From Amycolatopsis sp. FDAARGOS 1241 (GTDB lineage Bacteria > Actinomycetota > Actinomycetes > Mycobacteriales > Pseudonocardiaceae), in contig NZ_CP069526.1 of NCBI RefSeq assembly GCF_016889705.1, positions 1,860,001-1,924,000 on the forward strand: DNA of 64,000 bases. Direction: 5' to 3'. Position 1 is the first letter of the stretch; each line of letters begins with the position of its first letter. The notes beneath the pieces are model-generated. The model had not been told where the DNA came from. It saw nothing but the letters and a program-made list of their open reading frames with translations, and did not search any database. Made by a program: the position numbers and the translations under genes. Shown piece after piece: positions 62,071 through 64,000 of this stretch.

Positions 62071-63860
62071 GGCTCGCAGGTGATCTTCGGCTGCGGGTTG
62101 TAGCGCACCGTCCGGGTGTGGCGTGAGATCTCCCGGCCGGTCGACGCGTCCTTGAGCACCCGCGTGTCCGTGGTCGTGAAGCCGGGCGCGCCGTTGGATG
62201 CGTGACAGTTCTCGGCCGGGCCCGGTTTGGTCTCCGGCGGCGTCGGGTTGGTGTGCTCGCCCGGGATCGACTCGACGGTGTAGCGCTTGGTTCCCCACAG
62301 CTTCACCGTGATCGACGACGGCGTCCAGATCGTCTGGATCGCGATGCCGGTGCCGGAGTCGTTGGTGAATTTGAGATCGATGACGCTGGAACCGTCGGGG
62401 TTCTGGAAGACGGTGGCTTCGCGGGCCGCCGGGTAGCGGCTGATGTAGTAGCTGTGTTCCTTGTGCCCGGCGTCCTTCATGCCGGCGAAGTACGACGCGT
62501 TGTAGAGCGTGGTGGCGAACTGCGAGATGCCGCCGCCGACTTCGCGCGCCGGGGCACCGTTCTCGATCACGCCGGCCTCGACGTAACCCTGCGGTTTGCC
62601 GCGCGGCCCGGTGAACCCGTTGAGGCTGAAGGTTTCGCCCGGCTTCACGATGGCGCCGTTCACCTTCTGCGCCACCACGCGGATGTTCACACCCGAGTCG
62701 GCGGCGAACCCCTTCGTGGTGAACTCGCCGACGACCTCTTTCACGCCCAGCGCGTTGGCCTGCTCGGTGGTGACCTTCGCCGGGCTGTTCTTGTACACGG
62801 CCTTGAGCTCGCGCTGGTCCGCGCGCTTGAGCACGTCCGGCAGCGGCTTGAGGCTCGGTTCCCAGTCGACCGTCTTGCCATCGACGGACGGCTCGACAGC
62901 GGGCTTCCCGCCGCTGAACCCGATGGTCGCCTCCCGGCCCTGCTTCTCGGTGGACTTCAGCTGCGGCCCGGCGGCGTCGGCGAGCTTCTTCTGGTCCAGC
63001 TGCGGCGTGAGCCCGCCGCCGTCGGCCGGGGTGAACGTGAGCGCCGCCGCGATGTCGCGCGGCTGCAGCCTCGCGTCGGCGCCCTCGCCCTTGATCGTCA
63101 CAGGCGCGGCGACCGCGGGCTTCGCGAACTGCTCCAGCGCCGCCTGCACGCCTTCAGGCGTCGTGCGCACCGGCGTCGGCACCACCGGCAGCGCGAGCTC
63201 CTCGCCCGACGCCCACTTGCCCAGCACGGCGGCCTTCGCGGCGGCGACGTCGAGCTTCTGCCCGGGCTGCGGCGGCACGGCGACGGGCGAGGTGCCGTCG
63301 AAACGCACCGTGCCCTCCACGGCGTCGCGATCGACCCGGCCGCGCAGGTCCTCCAGCGCCGGGTCGAGCAGGTCGCCCTCGGCGTGGGACACGACGCCGA
63401 CCTCGCGAGTGGTGAAGAACGACGCGAGCCGGGTGAACGGGTTCAGCGGCTGGTCACCGGCCTGGTCCAGGGTGGCGGACCAGTCGAGGCGCAGGCCCGC
63501 GAGCGTCGGCGACAGCGTGGTGCGCGCCGCCCCGGCGGTGACGGTGAGCGGCCGCGTGAGCCGCGGTTCGATCGTGCCGCGCAGCTCGCGTTCGGCCACC
63601 GGCCGGTCGAGGCCGCCGACGTCGACACCCGCCACGGTGACCCCGCGCGGCACGCTGCCCTGGCTGGTCAGCAGGTCGATCAGGTACACGACGAGCAGGA
63701 CCGCCAGCACGCCACCGGTGATCCACCCGGCCTTGCGCAGGCCCGGGCGCGGCTCGCGCTCGGCACCGGGCGGTTCGGTCCCGGCCGAAGGTGCGACAAC
63801 CGGTAGGACTTCCGTTTGCTGGTCGTCGTCGGACTCCGGCCAGCGCGGTTCGTACGGCAC
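62067..63860 (-). CDS. VanW-family membrane-anchored protein
   Basis: 597-residue protein. A cytoplasmic N-terminus with acidic residues, one transmembrane segment (AGWITGGVLAVLLVVYLIDLLT, about 65-85), then repeated extracellular peptidoglycan-binding-like segments (VTVAGVDVGGLDRPVAERELRGTIEPRL), and a VanW/YkuD-adjacent C-terminal domain with FSLNGFTGPRGKPQGYVEAGVIENG and EVGGGISQFATTLYNASYFAGM. It acts at the cell wall; the exact role of VanW proteins is unclear. Start chosen as GTG 63860 with GGGAGG upstream. Confidence 0.85.
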   Translation of the reverse strand: MPYEPRWPESDDDQQTEVLPVVAPSAGTEPPGAEREPRPGLRKAGWITGGVLAVLLVVYLIDLLTSQGSVPRGVTVAGVDVGGLDRPVAERELRGTIEPRLTRPLTVTAGAARTTLSPTLAGLRLDWSATLDQAGDQPLNPFTRLASFFTTREVGVVSHAEGDLLDPALEDLRGRVDRDAVEGTVRFDGTSPVAVPPQPGQKLDVAAAKAAVLGKWASGEELALPVVPTPVRTTPEGVQAALEQFAKPAVAAPVTIKGEGADARLQPRDIAAALTFTPADGGGLTPQLDQKKLADAAGPQLKSTEKQGREATIGFSGGKPAVEPSVDGKTVDWEPSLKPLPDVLKRADQRELKAVYKNSPAKVTTEQANALGVKEVVGEFTTKGFAADSGVNIRVVAQKVNGAIVKPGETFSLNGFTGPRGKPQGYVEAGVIENGAPAREVGGGISQFATTLYNASYFAGMKDAGHKEHSYYISRYPAAREATVFQNPDGSSVIDLKFTNDSGTGIAIQTIWTPSSITVKLWGTKRYTVESIPGEHTNPTPPETKPGPAENCHASNGAPGFTTTDTRVLKDASTGREISRHTRTVRYNPQPKITCEP

Positions 63861-63950
63861 CTGTTCGACCCTCCCGTTGCTGCGTCCCGCGCACAGGGTA
63901 CGGGCTGAGCCGGACATGCCGGACTAGTGCCCCTTGGAGGAACAAACCGG

Positions 63951-64000
63951 TCAGCGGGCGTCGGGTTCCGGGTTGGCGCCCGCGCGGGCCAGGAAGTCGA
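63951..64000 (-). CDS. C-terminal end of an unidentified gene (runs off the right edge)
   Basis: Minus-strand codons DFLARAGANPEPDAR followed by TGA at 63951. Too short to identify. It is read in the same direction as the VanW gene. Confidence 0.35.
   Translation of the reverse strand, partial: DFLARAGANPEPDAR

Overview
The window is very G+C-rich actinobacterial DNA. Mycothiol-type deacetylase, WhiB, ESX-accessory, VanW and MSMEG_05xx-type genes together suggest a Pseudonocardiaceae genome, most likely Amycolatopsis or a close relative. That placement is inferred from gene content only. No similarity search was run, and all family names come from reading motifs in the translated sequence.

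Layout. 1-1516 is the 5' part of glutamate synthase gltB (minus). 2.1-8.1 kb holds a YigZ-family gene, a small CDS, an FAD/Fe-S oxidoreductase, a TetR regulator, a frameshifted Tox-PL-like toxin with its probable immunity gene, and a cupin. 8.3-9.7 kb is a P450/ferredoxin pair behind a perfect palindromic operator. 9.9-17.8 kb is one long operon of the Nit1C / MSMEG_0565-0572 type (flavoprotein, amidohydrolase, Sll0783-like protein, radical SAM protein, GNAT-AIR synthase fusion, nitrilase, a second nitrilase lacking its catalytic Cys, glycosyltransferase). This cluster type has been linked to nitrile or cyanide nitrogen assimilation. 17.8-21.9 kb is a decay zone: a broken PQQ-propeller gene, a priA fragment between direct repeats, mtnA, a roughly 87-bp tandem repeat array and a broken RidA gene. 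21.9-38.7 kb is mixed backbone: a mycothiol-type deacetylase, an ECF41 (SigJ-like) sigma factor with a mirror-symmetric divergent promoter facing its AhpD-like partner, VOC, DUF2891, a large secreted subtilase with a divergent regulator, dienelactone hydrolase, TrpB2 and an ABC exporter.

38,968-59,861 is an integrated mobile element of about 20.9 kb. Its ends are 51-bp inverted repeats, read here as the two halves of a serine-integrase attP. It carries a four-gene leftward operon of small proteins, two paralogous TPR regulators, a NUDIX gene, an ESX-accessory operon (EspG, PPE-like, DUF3558 lipoprotein, small protein), Xis-like and WhiB-like proteins, small membrane proteins, an FtsK/TraB-like translocase and a large serine recombinase next to the right end. 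No replication initiator was recognised. Its AT-richer cargo (42.2-47.0 kb) is a two-gene candidate defence system: an ATPase fused to a PglW-like kinase, followed by an Mrr-like nuclease fused to an nSTAND3 NTPase. An IS110-family element interrupts one membrane-protein gene of the transfer operon. Its exact ends can be read, and its 5' non-coding region contains short guides matching both its target and its own joined ends, in bridge-RNA order.

Right of the element are a frameshifted LysR gene, a broken amidohydrolase gene, a VanW-family protein and the last codons of another gene. Frameshifted genes are frequent outside the element and rare inside it, so either real decay or assembly indels must be kept in mind for the backbone.
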